64,000 nucleotides of DNA from Methanobacterium sp. BRmetb2 (GCA_003491285.1 CP022705.1:1-64000); one strand, 5' to 3'; shown: positions 26,769 through 36,945, counted from the stretch's first letter. A program made the numbers and translations. Notes: generated from the letters alone by a model not told the origin.

Positions 26769-27845
26769 CTAATATAAGTTAAACTCTTCATATATTTTAT
26801 TAGTTTTTTTTGCAGAATCATTCCAATCAAATTTTTTAACCCTTTTTAGTCCCTTTTTAATCATTTCGTCCCGTATACTGTTATCTGTTAAAACGTTAAA
26901 CATTTTTATAGTCATTTTCTTGAGATCTTTAGGATTAATCATAATTCCTGCATCACCAACCACTTCAGGTAAAGAGCTTTCATTAGAGGTTATAACTGGA
27001 ATTCCACAAGCCATGGCTTCTAAGGGAGGTAAACCAAACCCGGCATAAGAACATGGATAAACTACCAGATCAGCACAGTTATACCATTGGGGTAATTCTT
27101 TTTCTGGAATATAATCCATAAAAATAACATCATTTCTGATTTTTAATTCTTTAATTAATTCTAAGTGTTTTTTTCTTGCACCATATGCTTGGGTTTTACC
27201 AATTTTTAATAATTTAATGTTGGATATTTTATCTTTTAACTGAGCAAAAGATTTTAATAAACTATCAAAATTTTGTCGGGGCTGTTCAGAACCAACGTAT
27301 AATATTATTTTTTGATTTGATTTGATGTTTAGCGAGGATAATATCTCTTTGTTATTATTTTGGAAATAAATTTTGTGATCGACTCCTGGATTAACAATAT
27401 GTATTTTTTCTTCTGGAAAACCTAAAATTCTGATTATATCGTTTTTAGAAAAATTTGAAATGGTTATTATTTCATCAGCTCTTTTCAATCCCATAATATT
27501 TAGTTTCCATGGTATGGAACGATTATTATCATAAACCCATGGAATTAAATCATAGCACGTAACAATGGAATTTTTTAATCTATTTAATGTTAATAAATAA
27601 GCAAAACTTTGAGAAGTAACATGTTTAATGTTATCCTTCTTTATATTCTTTTTAACAATTAAAGGGTATGCTAAATATGATTTGAAAACATTACCTAAGT
27701 CTATATTTTTTATTACAAATTCAAAAACATCATACTCAATAGTATTTAAATAAATATCATCCAGTCTTTTATGTATCTCATTTTGATATTTGGAAACACC
27801 AAATATTTCTTCAGTTTTGGGGCCGTTTATATAGTCAATTTCCAT
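26769..27845 (-). CDS. Glycosyltransferase family 4
   Basis: 358 residues, the usual GT4 length. The C-terminal donor domain has YVGSEQPRQNFDSLLKSF and the spaced glutamates in GFGLPPLEAMACGIPV, ending SLPEVVGDAG. It overlaps the neighbouring GT4 gene at 27835 by 11 bases. The two share layout and C-terminal text (FDWN or FNWD, then KKT and VYEE/IYEE), so they may descend from a tandem duplication. No signal or membrane segment is seen. The sugar is not predictable; mannose is common for this subgroup. Confidence 0.87.
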   Translation of the reverse strand: MEIDYINGPKTEEIFGVSKYQNEIHKRLDDIYLNTIEYDVFEFVIKNIDLGNVFKSYLAYPLIVKKNIKKDNIKHVTSQSFAYLLTLNRLKNSIVTCYDLIPWVYDNNRSIPWKLNIMGLKRADEIITISNFSKNDIIRILGFPEEKIHIVNPGVDHKIYFQNNNKEILSSLNIKSNQKIILYVGSEQPRQNFDSLLKSFAQLKDKISNIKLLKIGKTQAYGARKKHLELIKELKIRNDVIFMDYIPEKELPQWYNCADLVVYPCSYAGFGLPPLEAMACGIPVITSNESSLPEVVGDAGIMINPKDLKKMTIKMFNVLTDNSIRDEMIKKGLKRVKKFDWNDSAKKTNKIYEEFNLY

Positions 27846-28908
27846 AATTGACCTCTTCGTAGACTTTAATAGTTTTTTTAATAGTACTATCCCAATTAAA
27901 TTTTTTCGATTGTTCTACTCCTTTTTTTCCTAATTTTTTCTGTAATTGGGGATTTAAACTAATTTCTTTTATTTTATCGGCGATTTCTGAAGGATTCCGT
28001 GGATCTTTAATATAAATACCAGCACTTCCCACCACTTCTCTTAATGAACTGTTATCAGAAGTTATTACAGAAGTTTTGCAGGCCATTGCTTCTAAAGCAG
28101 GAAACCCGAATCCTTCATATAATGAAGGAAAAATTAATGCTGAAGCTTCAGAATAAATCGATGGTAAATCTTTAGATTCAACATAGCCTGGTGTTATTAT
28201 TCTATTTAAGATTTCATTTTTGTTTTCGGGTATATCTTTATTTTTAATTACAAAATTGTTCAGTTTTTTTCTATTAATGGGGCCAATTAGTATTAAATTA
28301 TGGGAAATTTGATTAAAGATCTTCGAAAATCCTAAAATCAAATTATTAAGATTTTTTCTAGGGTTATCTGTTCCAACGTATAATAAATATTCTTTTTGAA
28401 TTCCATATTTATTAGTCAATTTCTGGTTTATTAGTTCTGGAAAAAAAATAGAATTATCAATTCCAAGAGGAATTACCTGGATTTTATTTTCTTCGGTTCT
28501 GAAATAAGTTATTAGATCATTTTTTGTTGAGATGCTAGGGACTATAATTAAGTTACTATTATCAATCATTCGAGGTAATAATTTTTTAAAATCGAAATTC
28601 ATTATTTTGCTATGAATCTCAGGAAAAATAACTGGAGCAATATCCATTACTGTCATTATTCGCTTATTTTCTCCATTGTCTTTTAAAAGAAAGGGTGCTA
28701 AATTATCTAAATTATGAATAATGCTTCCATTTCTTACTAATTTATTTATAAACAAACTTCCCCATAATATTTTTACATTGGATATCTTAAAAAGTGGATT
28801 TTTTACTATTTCTATGTGTAATCCTTTATTTTTAAGTCCACTTATAAGATAATTACTGTACTTGTATTCACCTGTCCTAGTAATTGGTGGAATGATAGTT
28901 AATTTCAT
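27835..28908 (-). CDS. Glycosyltransferase family 4
   Basis: 357 residues. The donor domain holds YVGTDNPRKNLNNLI and GFGFPALEAMACKTSV with the family glutamates, followed by SLREVVGSAG. It overlaps the DUF2206-like gene by 4 bases at its start and the next GT4 gene by 11 bases at its end, which points to translational coupling. The resemblance to its downstream neighbour suggests they add two sugars of the same or similar kind in sequence. Acts at the cytoplasmic face of the membrane. Confidence 0.87.
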   Translation of the reverse strand: MKLTIIPPITRTGEYKYSNYLISGLKNKGLHIEIVKNPLFKISNVKILWGSLFINKLVRNGSIIHNLDNLAPFLLKDNGENKRIMTVMDIAPVIFPEIHSKIMNFDFKKLLPRMIDNSNLIIVPSISTKNDLITYFRTEENKIQVIPLGIDNSIFFPELINQKLTNKYGIQKEYLLYVGTDNPRKNLNNLILGFSKIFNQISHNLILIGPINRKKLNNFVIKNKDIPENKNEILNRIITPGYVESKDLPSIYSEASALIFPSLYEGFGFPALEAMACKTSVITSDNSSLREVVGSAGIYIKDPRNPSEIADKIKEISLNPQLQKKLGKKGVEQSKKFNWDSTIKKTIKVYEEVNYGN

Positions 28909-31049
28909 TTTTGACTCCTTGAAACTAATATTACGCTGCCATTGTTGTCATAAATCTGATTCATTTGCGTATTAATATTAAATCCAAAATTATCGATATA
29001 TTTTATTTTATTATAATAATTAATTGCAAACTGGTTGTTTTTCAAATCATAACTCCCTAAGTACAAATAAGAATTATTTAATAATGTGAAATATTCAATA
29101 TTCCAACTTTGAACTTCGTTTGCTGCACCTGTTATTCCACTAATAATCACTGCTTTATTCATATCCGCATATATTTTAGTACTTGCACTATTAAATCCAT
29201 TAAACCAGTTTATTGAAGCCATTTCATAATTATTAATCCAAAGAAAATCCACTTCATTATCAAGTGCAAATCTTCCCACTTTAGGTTGGTCGCTGATTTG
29301 ATAAATTAATGAAGAACTGAATAAAAAGAGGGATGTTAATAAAATAGCGGCTAAATAGTATGTCTTTTGATTAATCTTGAATTTTTCAATTTTTTTTCTT
29401 GAAAGTGAGATTATTATTTTGATAAATTCGTATATACCTATAACGAAGAAAGGAGATAAGAAAAATAGAGTTATGTGAAATAATCTATCACTATTTAAAG
29501 CAGCGGCAAAAAAGGGCAGCACGATCCCAAATAATGCAACTAAAAAACTAGCAATTGATAATAGTTTATATTCTTCATTAATTGTCGGGAATTTATTTTT
29601 AATTAAGCTTAATATGCCAATACCAATAAAGAATTGTGTAGCTAAATAAAGATATTTTTCGATATCCTTTAGCAGAGATAATTGACTTTGTATGATATTA
29701 TAACCTTGTGAAGTAGAAGGGTTTAGTATATCTGTAAAAGAACTGAAAATATTTTTTCCGATTAGAACTACATTAATAAATATTGAAGAGGTTGAAACAT
29801 ATATAAACCAGCCCAGGGAAAAAACTATTAAAAAGATTAGCAGAGTTCTATTCAATAAAAAATAATTCTCATTTCCTTCCATTTTTGCTATTCTTGATTT
29901 AATGAATTTAATCATTATGGCTAAAATCATGATGATTAGGAAAATGGAAGCAACACCATAATGGGATACTATCAAAGAAATTCCAAATAAAATAAGTAAA
30001 ATTGATTTTTTTAAGGTATGCATTTTGTTAAAGACTACTAAAATAATTAGCATGAGAAATATTTCGGCTATTTCCTGACGCCCCACGGTGGGCATTATAT
30101 TATAAAATGTATAAACTACCATAAATAAAATCGAAGATAAAAGTGCGGTTTTTTCATTTGTTTGGTTTTTATAAATTTCATATAACCCCAAAGGTACAAT
30201 TGAGAATAATATGGAAATTAATATTTTGCTTACCCAGGCTAATTTCATATCTAAAAAACTGGAATAGATAGGGAATAATATTGAAACACTTATCATTGCA
30301 TTATAATTATGGGCAAATGTATTATTCCAATGTAGATTTTTCAAAACCAAATTTGAGAAGTAATATTCTGTCCATCCATCAGATCCCCATATATAACTGG
30401 ATATGAGTGAGGTATGGAACAGTAACGATAATGAGATTGCTAAAATAGCGAAAGGATAATATTTTTTTGGAACCCATTTTAATAATATTATGGGTAAAGT
30501 ACAGATAATTAATATCAATAATATTTGCAGGGAATTGTTATCATGAAAATTCATTAGGTATGGGGCAAATATGCCAAGAAATGGAATTAAACAAAAGAAA
30601 ATTAACCACGGCGAAAATGAAGTTTTTAATTTTTTTGAACCATTTCCATGAAAATCCTTGTCTAGGATATATGATAATAATGTTAAAATGAGGACTAATA
30701 TGCTAAATGCAATAATCAAAGTAAGATTAGATAAGGGGGTCCTTAGACCAAAAAATGGAAGAGTAATATTTAGTAGTAATCCTAAAAACATAGAAAAAGC
30801 AATACTTATCCCAACAGAATAAAGTAATGTTTCAATTTTTGTTATATTATGAATTTTCAATATCCTTAAAAAAATGATTCCAGGGATAAATGTTAAATAA
30901 ATAAAACAAATGAGTTCTCGTAGAATAGGTAGGTGTATATTTAAAAGATCTAATCCAATTAAACCCCAAACCATTGATTGAATAAAAAAAATAAATATTA
31001 GGAATTTTTTCATTTTCAAATCATTAACATTGAGAATAGAATAGTCCAT
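28905..31049 (-). CDS. Multispanning membrane protein, DUF2206-like, possible GT-C enzyme
   Basis: 714 residues. About 14-16 hydrophobic segments fill residues 10-570, then a soluble domain of about 140 residues lies outside. The layout and the early text LRELICFIYLTFIPGIIF match DUF2206 proteins of methanogens, which resemble GT-C glycosyltransferases or polymerases. A loop after the first helices contains acidic residues (SYIWGSDGWTEYYF), as GT-C enzymes do. In this cluster it is the best candidate for a polymerase or lipid-linked-sugar transferase. The catalytic role is inferred, not shown. Its stop overlaps the next gene by 4 bases. Confidence 0.75.
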   Translation of the reverse strand: MDYSILNVNDLKMKKFLIFIFFIQSMVWGLIGLDLLNIHLPILRELICFIYLTFIPGIIFLRILKIHNITKIETLLYSVGISIAFSMFLGLLLNITLPFFGLRTPLSNLTLIIAFSILVLILTLLSYILDKDFHGNGSKKLKTSFSPWLIFFCLIPFLGIFAPYLMNFHDNNSLQILLILIICTLPIILLKWVPKKYYPFAILAISLSLLFHTSLISSYIWGSDGWTEYYFSNLVLKNLHWNNTFAHNYNAMISVSILFPIYSSFLDMKLAWVSKILISILFSIVPLGLYEIYKNQTNEKTALLSSILFMVVYTFYNIMPTVGRQEIAEIFLMLIILVVFNKMHTLKKSILLILFGISLIVSHYGVASIFLIIMILAIMIKFIKSRIAKMEGNENYFLLNRTLLIFLIVFSLGWFIYVSTSSIFINVVLIGKNIFSSFTDILNPSTSQGYNIIQSQLSLLKDIEKYLYLATQFFIGIGILSLIKNKFPTINEEYKLLSIASFLVALFGIVLPFFAAALNSDRLFHITLFFLSPFFVIGIYEFIKIIISLSRKKIEKFKINQKTYYLAAILLTSLFLFSSSLIYQISDQPKVGRFALDNEVDFLWINNYEMASINWFNGFNSASTKIYADMNKAVIISGITGAANEVQSWNIEYFTLLNNSYLYLGSYDLKNNQFAINYYNKIKYIDNFGFNINTQMNQIYDNNGSVILVSRSQK

Positions 31050-32168
31050 TCAGTCACGCCCTTGAGTTAAATTTTCATATAATGTTTCATACTCTTTCGA
31101 AACCAAATCCCAAGTCTGAATTTTATTACTAAAAGGTCCAACTTTTTGATCACTATTAAAAACATCTATAATTAGATCTGCAACTTCACATGGGTTGGGT
31201 GGATATTCAACACCATAACAACCCGGTTCATTTATAAATTCGTTAAGTGCTGTTCTTTTTGTTACAATAACCGGTGTTCCCATTGCCAAAGCTTCAGTAA
31301 CCACAATTCCATAATTCTCTGATTTAGATAATAGTAGTAGTACATCTGATTCTCTAAAAAATCTTTGCAATTTTTCGTTTTCATTTGGATGAATAAATTC
31401 TTTCCATTCAATAAAATTATCTAAATTTGATTTATTTACCATTTTTTTTAAATCTTTTTCATAAGGACCTTCTCCAATTATAGTTAGATTAACATTTATA
31501 TTTTTATTAATCAGATTATTAAGAGTTTTTACAATATATTGAATTCCCTTTAATTCTAATAAATAGCCAACATATAATATTTTTATTTTATTTCCATCCA
31601 TCCTTGACTTAAGGTCAATAGTATCAACACCATGTGATATAACCATTATTTTATTATTAGGAACATGTAGATCAGTATGGATATTACTTGCTTCAAAATT
31701 GGAAGCTGCAATAATCCAATCACAATGTTTGACTAAATATCTACCAATTAAATTATGTACATCCCATAAATATTTTCCCGCCAGTGAATTATGACTAAAA
31801 ATACCATAATGTGGTGAAAAGATTATAGGTACCTTCGGGAAAGTTTTATATATTGTAAAAATTGTTTCTAATGAGAATAAGGTATGATAACCATGTACAT
31901 GGACAATATCAGGATCTATTTTTTTTAAATATTCTTTCAAATAAAAATATAGTTTAGGGTTGAATTCATAAAAAAATTTTCCAACAGATGAATCAATTCT
32001 AATTATATTAAATCCATCATAAAATTCTTTTTTAGGTAAATTCAGAGGATTAGGTTGAATAACTGTAATTTTATGCATTTTAGATAAATTTTTAGCTATC
32101 TCTCTTACAACCTTATTAATGCCGCCAGGTGCAGTTGTTTCCATATAATTAATCAAAAGAATATTCAT
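31050..32168 (-). CDS. Glycosyltransferase family 4
   Basis: 372 residues. The N-terminal GGINKVVREIAKNLSK and HVHGYHTLFSLET blocks and the C-terminal SENYGIVVTEALAMGTPVIV are typical of GT4 enzymes. ILYVGYLLELKGIQY marks the start of the donor domain. It abuts the DUF2206-like gene with no spacer and follows a methyltransferase gene by 11 bases, so it belongs to the same transcription unit. Donor and acceptor are unknown. Confidence 0.88.
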   Translation of the reverse strand: MNILLINYMETTAPGGINKVVREIAKNLSKMHKITVIQPNPLNLPKKEFYDGFNIIRIDSSVGKFFYEFNPKLYFYLKEYLKKIDPDIVHVHGYHTLFSLETIFTIYKTFPKVPIIFSPHYGIFSHNSLAGKYLWDVHNLIGRYLVKHCDWIIAASNFEASNIHTDLHVPNNKIMVISHGVDTIDLKSRMDGNKIKILYVGYLLELKGIQYIVKTLNNLINKNINVNLTIIGEGPYEKDLKKMVNKSNLDNFIEWKEFIHPNENEKLQRFFRESDVLLLLSKSENYGIVVTEALAMGTPVIVTKRTALNEFINEPGCYGVEYPPNPCEVADLIIDVFNSDQKVGPFSNKIQTWDLVSKEYETLYENLTQGRD

Positions 32169-32179
32169 AATATCCCCTA

Positions 32180-32857
32180 TTAATGATCATTAAATCCACT
32201 GTAAACAATGAATGAAATAGTAAAACAAGAAACTTTTTCTTTTTCAATAATTGCCTCTGGAAACAATTTTTTTATATCATTTTTTTTTAATAATTGGATA
32301 GATTCAACTATTTCCCTTGCATTTTCTTTTAGGGGCGTTTTTTTAAAATATCCTAAACTAAAATTTTGCAACATTTTTATTTGAATAAAGGTTGGTAAAA
32401 ATTGAAACATTGGAAAGAAAAAATGAGGTTCGATAGGAGCATAATAATTAGGTGTTTGAAGAAAATATCTTTTACCTACCCGTTTCATTTCATCAGCCAT
32501 TTTTTTCTGATCTTCAAAGTTGCCAACATGCTCAATCACGGAATTTGAGAATACTATATCAAACTCATTATCTTCAAACTCTTTAAGATCTCGACCATCA
32601 CCTATAACACTTTTAATATTTTTATATTTAGTTTCAATTTTTGATAGATTAAGAACAGTGATTTTATAATTTTCATCACCAGCAAAGCCCATTATGTCCC
32701 AGAATGTTTCTGTTCCACCAATATCCAGTATTTTTAAGGGTTTGGGAAGATTGGAAATAATATTTTTAAAAATTTTCATCCTTTTTATTCGTACTTTACG
32801 AGCAAAAGAATTTTCTTCTTCAAAATCAGCTATTTTCCAGTAGATTTTATTCCACAT
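32180..32857 (-). CDS. Class I SAM methyltransferase
   Basis: 225 residues. ILDIGGTETFW at 43-53 is a variant SAM motif with GGTE in place of the usual GCGTG. FDIVFSNSVIEHVGNF and YFLQTPNYYAPIEPHFFFP follow, a pattern common in glycan-locus methyltransferases. No zinc site or membrane segment is present. It lies between two GT4 genes with short spacers. It is the fourth methyltransferase of the island, so the finished glycan is probably methylated at several positions. Confidence 0.83.
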   Translation of the reverse strand: MWNKIYWKIADFEEENSFARKVRIKRMKIFKNIISNLPKPLKILDIGGTETFWDIMGFAGDENYKITVLNLSKIETKYKNIKSVIGDGRDLKEFEDNEFDIVFSNSVIEHVGNFEDQKKMADEMKRVGKRYFLQTPNYYAPIEPHFFFPMFQFLPTFIQIKMLQNFSLGYFKKTPLKENAREIVESIQLLKKNDIKKLFPEAIIEKEKVSCFTISFIVYSGFNDH

Positions 32858-32889
32858 AAAATCACAAATTTTAAATGTAATATTTGAAG

Positions 32890-34005
32890 TTATAGATAAA
32901 ATTCATATCTACCTATAACTTTATCCCATAAATAAGTTTTTTTTACTGTATTAAAGGTTTTTTTCATTGTTTCATTATTTTTAAGATTTTCAAGTAAAAC
33001 TACCTTATTTTTAAGATCTTCTTCATTACTAAAATAAAATACACTATCTCCACAAACTTCCCTATTAAATCCATTATCATGAGCAACAATAATACTTTTC
33101 ATGATCATAGCCTCTAAAAGTGAAGGATTAGTTCCCCCCACACTATGCCCATGAATATAAGCGAAATTATGTTGTCTTAACATATTCAATAATTCCAAAT
33201 CATAAATTGATCCTACCAAATGAATATTAGAACTTCCAGATACAATATCCTTTATTTCCTTTTCATATTTCTCGCCGGTAAAATCCCCCACTATTACTAG
33301 GGGATATTTACTATTTGCTCTAGAAAATCCTTCGACAATCATGTGTATATTGTTTTCAGGTTCTAAACGAGCCACAACAAGCCAAAACTTATTTTTAGAA
33401 ATATTAATATTAGAAAAAGATTCTATATTTTTTAATTTATTTATATCCCATTTTACAGGTTCTACCTCTTCAACTCCATAAGGAATAAAAACTGCTTTAT
33501 TTCTGTATTTAGAATTAACATATTTTTTCATTTCTTCAGCATCAGCAACTATCACATCTGAGAATCTAGTTGCAAAATTATGGTTAATTTTTAGTAGCCA
33601 CCTCTCTAACCTGTTAAATTTGGTCCGCTTCCACATGACTCCATCAATGTTAACCATTAATTTTATATTCCTTTTGAGGAGTTTGGGAATAAATAAAAAC
33701 ATCCCCACTTCTGTTCCCAAAAAATATATTACATCATTTTTGTGTGTCAACTTAAAAAGGAAATAAATATCCGAAAGATTTTCATAAATTTTACGAAAAA
33801 AATAACTATTTGGGGGTTTAAGTGGAAAATAAGAAAGTTTCACTCCATGGTAATCCTCAAATCTTTCATTTGGATCTTGGTATTCGCAACTTACAGTTAC
33901 ATCATAACCTTTCTCAACCAACCGGGTGGATAATCCCTCAGCGAATGTTTCAAAACCACCGTATTTAGCAGGTATGCCTCTGGAACCAATAATTGCAATT
34001 CTCAT
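32890..34005 (-). CDS. Glycosyltransferase family 4 with DUF1972 N-terminus
   Basis: 371 residues. The start MRIAIIGSRGIPAKYGGFET is the hallmark of DUF1972 proteins, rhamnosyltransferase-like GT4 enzymes such as those that add the second sugar in streptococcal capsules. The C-terminal half has VGDFTGEKYEKEI and HSVGGTNPSLLEAMIM, where the second of the usual glutamates is shifted. No membrane segment is visible. The start codon lies 21 bases after the stop of the GT2 gene. Confidence 0.87.
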   Translation of the reverse strand: MRIAIIGSRGIPAKYGGFETFAEGLSTRLVEKGYDVTVSCEYQDPNERFEDYHGVKLSYFPLKPPNSYFFRKIYENLSDIYFLFKLTHKNDVIYFLGTEVGMFLFIPKLLKRNIKLMVNIDGVMWKRTKFNRLERWLLKINHNFATRFSDVIVADAEEMKKYVNSKYRNKAVFIPYGVEEVEPVKWDINKLKNIESFSNINISKNKFWLVVARLEPENNIHMIVEGFSRANSKYPLVIVGDFTGEKYEKEIKDIVSGSSNIHLVGSIYDLELLNMLRQHNFAYIHGHSVGGTNPSLLEAMIMKSIIVAHDNGFNREVCGDSVFYFSNEEDLKNKVVLLENLKNNETMKKTFNTVKKTYLWDKVIGRYEFYL

Positions 34006-34026
34006 TTTATCCCAATAATGATGATA

Positions 34027-34788
34027 TTATACAATAACAATTCTTAGAAATGATATATCAAAAAAAGATATTAAAGCTGTTAAAAGTGTAAAAACAAGAA
34101 AAATCATCTCCAAACTTTTCATTTTATAATTGATAAGCGTTTTAAATATTTTAAAACCATCACTAAATGAATTAAGTTTTGCTTGATCTGTTCTTTTCTT
34201 GTAGGAGATAGGTATTTCTCTTATACTAAAGTTCCCCTTAGATACTTTAGCAAACATTTCAGCTTCAACTTCAAAGCCCGAACAGTCAATACCCACAGCA
34301 AGCAAATAATCAACAACTTCCTTTCTAAATGCCCAGTAACCAGTGCAAACATCAGAGATGGGGTGATATAATAAACGAGCAGTCAGGGATAATAAATAGT
34401 TCCCGATAACGTTGGTTCGGGATATGGCCCCTTTTTCTAAATCACCACTTAATCGTGATCCCATTACTAAGTCTGCATCATCATTTTTGAGAAGTTCTAA
34501 TAATCGAGAAGCATCCGCTGGATCGTAGGTATTGTCTGCGTCCAGCATAATAACATACTGAGAATCTGAATGATTAAATCCCTTCTGTATGGCGTGGGCT
34601 TTGCCCTGTTTTTTTTCGAAAATTACCTCAGCCCCTAATTTTGAAGCAATACTGGCGGTTTTATCAGTGGAATTGTTATCAATTACAATGATATGGGAAT
34701 TTTGATATAATTCTTGAATTTTCTTTATCAACGTTCCAATAGAAAGTTCTTCATTGTATGCAGGAAGTAAAAAGGTAACATCTTTCAT
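34027..34788 (-). CDS. Glycosyltransferase family 2, dolichol-phosphate sugar synthase-like
   Basis: 253 residues. VTFLLPAYNEELSIGTLI, IVIDNNSTDKT and the metal site MLDADNTYDP identify a polyprenyl-phosphate sugar synthase-like GT2 enzyme, and GYWAFRKEVVDYLL follows in the acceptor region. One C-terminal hydrophobic segment (about 225-250) anchors it. It should load a sugar on a lipid phosphate carrier, which would start or feed the glycan of this cluster. The ATG at 34788 is preferred over the one at 34797 because GATGAT sits just before it. Confidence 0.83.
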   Translation of the reverse strand: MKDVTFLLPAYNEELSIGTLIKKIQELYQNSHIIVIDNNSTDKTASIASKLGAEVIFEKKQGKAHAIQKGFNHSDSQYVIMLDADNTYDPADASRLLELLKNDDADLVMGSRLSGDLEKGAISRTNVIGNYLLSLTARLLYHPISDVCTGYWAFRKEVVDYLLAVGIDCSGFEVEAEMFAKVSKGNFSIREIPISYKKRTDQAKLNSFSDGFKIFKTLINYKMKSLEMIFLVFTLLTALISFFDISFLRIVIV

Positions 34789-34936
34789 TTTAATCATCGA
34801 AAATATCTAATATATGCTTTTCAATAAATCTTAAGTATGATATATTTATAATTAGCGTATACTTAAGTAGGTCTAAATTAAGATTTTTGATTTTACCTGA
34901 TCAACAATACTTATCAATTATTTTAGTTATTTGACT

Positions 34937-36121
34937 TTATATGCTGTTTCTACCATACCTTTTTACCAATAACATGGGCCTTATAAATGGATATAATGGA
35001 AATAACTTCTTTGGAAGTGATAAATCCTTAAAATCATTATAGCTAGGTCGTGTAAATCCTATTAAACAGTCTTTGATTCCATTTGACAATTTTTCTCTCT
35101 TTTTTATATCTAAAAAGAATTTTTCAAATATATTCAATGAATTTTTTTTCTCCCTGAAAATTCTCTTTTTAATATTAATTAATATTGAATTTATGGAGGA
35201 ATCTTGATAATTTAATATTTCTTCTGGAAGTTCTAATCCAAAAAAATCTCGAGCCAAAAATAGATTGATCATTAATATTCGTTTTATACCCAACTTTTCA
35301 GCCTTTTTAAGTGTGTTAACCCAATCTATATCCTGAGATTGGATGAAATGTGAAATATCACTAATCCAGTATAAACGAGTCCAATTATGTTTTGCAGCAT
35401 GTATTGAGAGCATTAATATTTGGTTAACTGATGAAAATGAGTGAAGTCTAAAACTGTTAATATCAAACTCTTTCAAATCTTCAAATAGGAAGTTGGGGTT
35501 ATCTGCAAAATAGAAAAATTTTCCTTCAAAGTTCCAGTTTATTTCAACCTTTGCCCCATTATTTTTATTCTTAAATATATATTCTGATTCCAATTCCATA
35601 AAGATTTGATCATCAATTTTAATAGGTTGGTATAATTCATATCCATTTGAAATCATTAAATTTTTAGCTTTCAGCGCACCTTTTTTATCAGTTAGGATAT
35701 CAATATCTCCAAACTGTCTATAAGCAAGGTTACCATAGATAGAATGAGCTAAAACTGGACCTTTATAAGTAACGGCATTTATGCCATTATTTTCCAATAA
35801 TTTCATTACTTTAACCAGTTCCCCAGTTAATAGCAGATTTTTGCGAGCATTTTCATGAAATTCCTCTTTCAGATTTTCTAAAACTTCTTCAGGAACCTTT
35901 TCAGGACATATGGAATTAAGATTTACATATAAAAGCGGCAGTAATCTATGGTGATTGGCCATTTCAACTAAATGATCCCAATCCAGTTCCGGATTAATTA
36001 ATGATTCTATTTTTTTACTGGTTAAATCATCAACTTTTGTTCTGCTGGAAAGTAGTAAGAGCCTGTCTTCTTTCTGCAGTTTTAGATCATTATTTTGGAT
36101 TATTTCATCCCCTTGTCCCAA
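34937..36121 (-). CDS. NTP_transf_5-type nucleotidyltransferase
   Basis: 394 residues. The active-site region YGNLAYRQFGDIDILTD, preceded by AVTYKGPVLAHSIYG, is that of the PF14907 nucleotidyltransferase family. The rest is mostly helical. Members occur in exopolysaccharide and lasso-peptide loci, often with HprK-like kinases; both partners exist in this window but 31 kb apart. The substrate of the family is not established. The start is uncertain: TTG at 36121 has no ribosome site, while GGGGATGA follows it. It is at the upstream end of the minus-strand run. Confidence 0.75.
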   Translation of the reverse strand: MGQGDEIIQNNDLKLQKEDRLLLLSSRTKVDDLTSKKIESLINPELDWDHLVEMANHHRLLPLLYVNLNSICPEKVPEEVLENLKEEFHENARKNLLLTGELVKVMKLLENNGINAVTYKGPVLAHSIYGNLAYRQFGDIDILTDKKGALKAKNLMISNGYELYQPIKIDDQIFMELESEYIFKNKNNGAKVEINWNFEGKFFYFADNPNFLFEDLKEFDINSFRLHSFSSVNQILMLSIHAAKHNWTRLYWISDISHFIQSQDIDWVNTLKKAEKLGIKRILMINLFLARDFFGLELPEEILNYQDSSINSILINIKKRIFREKKNSLNIFEKFFLDIKKREKLSNGIKDCLIGFTRPSYNDFKDLSLPKKLFPLYPFIRPMLLVKRYGRNSI

Positions 36122-36159
36122 ATAAAGTTTTTATAAAAAATATTAACATTAATGATAAT

Positions 36160-36792
36160 TTACATGTAAAATGTTTTATTTACCTTTGTAATTTGCAATG
36201 GCCTTCCTTGGGGATACCATAAATAGTGGGCAGGTACGGCTATACGGTCGCCTTCATTCACCAAACTATAATTTCCTTGCCAGTAAGTATGTACTCCATC
36301 AATGCGGAAAGTTCCTGTGAAAGTTTTTCCATTATTATTAAATGTACCATCACCAGTCCAGCCAGCACAAGTTATATTAAAAACACCATTTAAATGTGTA
36401 TTAAATAGAGCACCTTTAAAATCCCCTTTTATGAAGGATATTAGGGTTTGATATGTTAAATTAATTTCATTAATCTTTCCTGTACCATTTAATCCATTTT
36501 CAGTGTAGGTTAAAAAGTCACTATAATCTTCCCGTTCTAGGTAAGGTTTTTGAGCTCCAGGTATTTTTACATCGAATTTAAAATTTCTTCCCTTACCATA
36601 AATATTACAGTAACCACCCCATGATCCTTGTCCAGCACTGTTAGCAGGTATGGAAATATATGAAGTGTAATTGTAGGGTATCTGATCAAATATTATATCA
36701 TCAGCCACACCAGAAAAGACAATGCCCACTCCAAGTAGAAATACTGCCACTATGATAATTATTGGTATTACAACTTTTTTGTTCAAATTCAC
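36160..36792 (-). CDS. Membrane-anchored secreted hypothetical protein
   Basis: 210 residues. A basic start and one hydrophobic helix (about 7-28) are followed by an outer domain rich in Gly, Asn and aromatic residues (GQGSWGGYCNIYGKGRNF; DGTFNNNGKTFTGTF). The pattern suggests a beta-rich extracytoplasmic fold. I do not recognise the family. It lies 38 bases upstream of the NTP_transf_5 gene on the same strand and could be co-transcribed with it. Confidence 0.6.
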   Translation of the reverse strand: MNLNKKVVIPIIIIVAVFLLGVGIVFSGVADDIIFDQIPYNYTSYISIPANSAGQGSWGGYCNIYGKGRNFKFDVKIPGAQKPYLEREDYSDFLTYTENGLNGTGKINEINLTYQTLISFIKGDFKGALFNTHLNGVFNITCAGWTGDGTFNNNGKTFTGTFRIDGVHTYWQGNYSLVNEGDRIAVPAHYLWYPQGRPLQITKVNKTFYM

Positions 36793-36945
36793 AGCCTCAC
36801 ATAGGATAACTATATTATATTATTGATCTTTCTTAATATCCCTTTTTTCAATTTTATATTTTAAAGAAAATTTTTAGATTATGCATTCAATTAGTTTAAT
36901 TAGAGATTAATATTTACAAAAATAACCAACCATATTTCATTAGAT

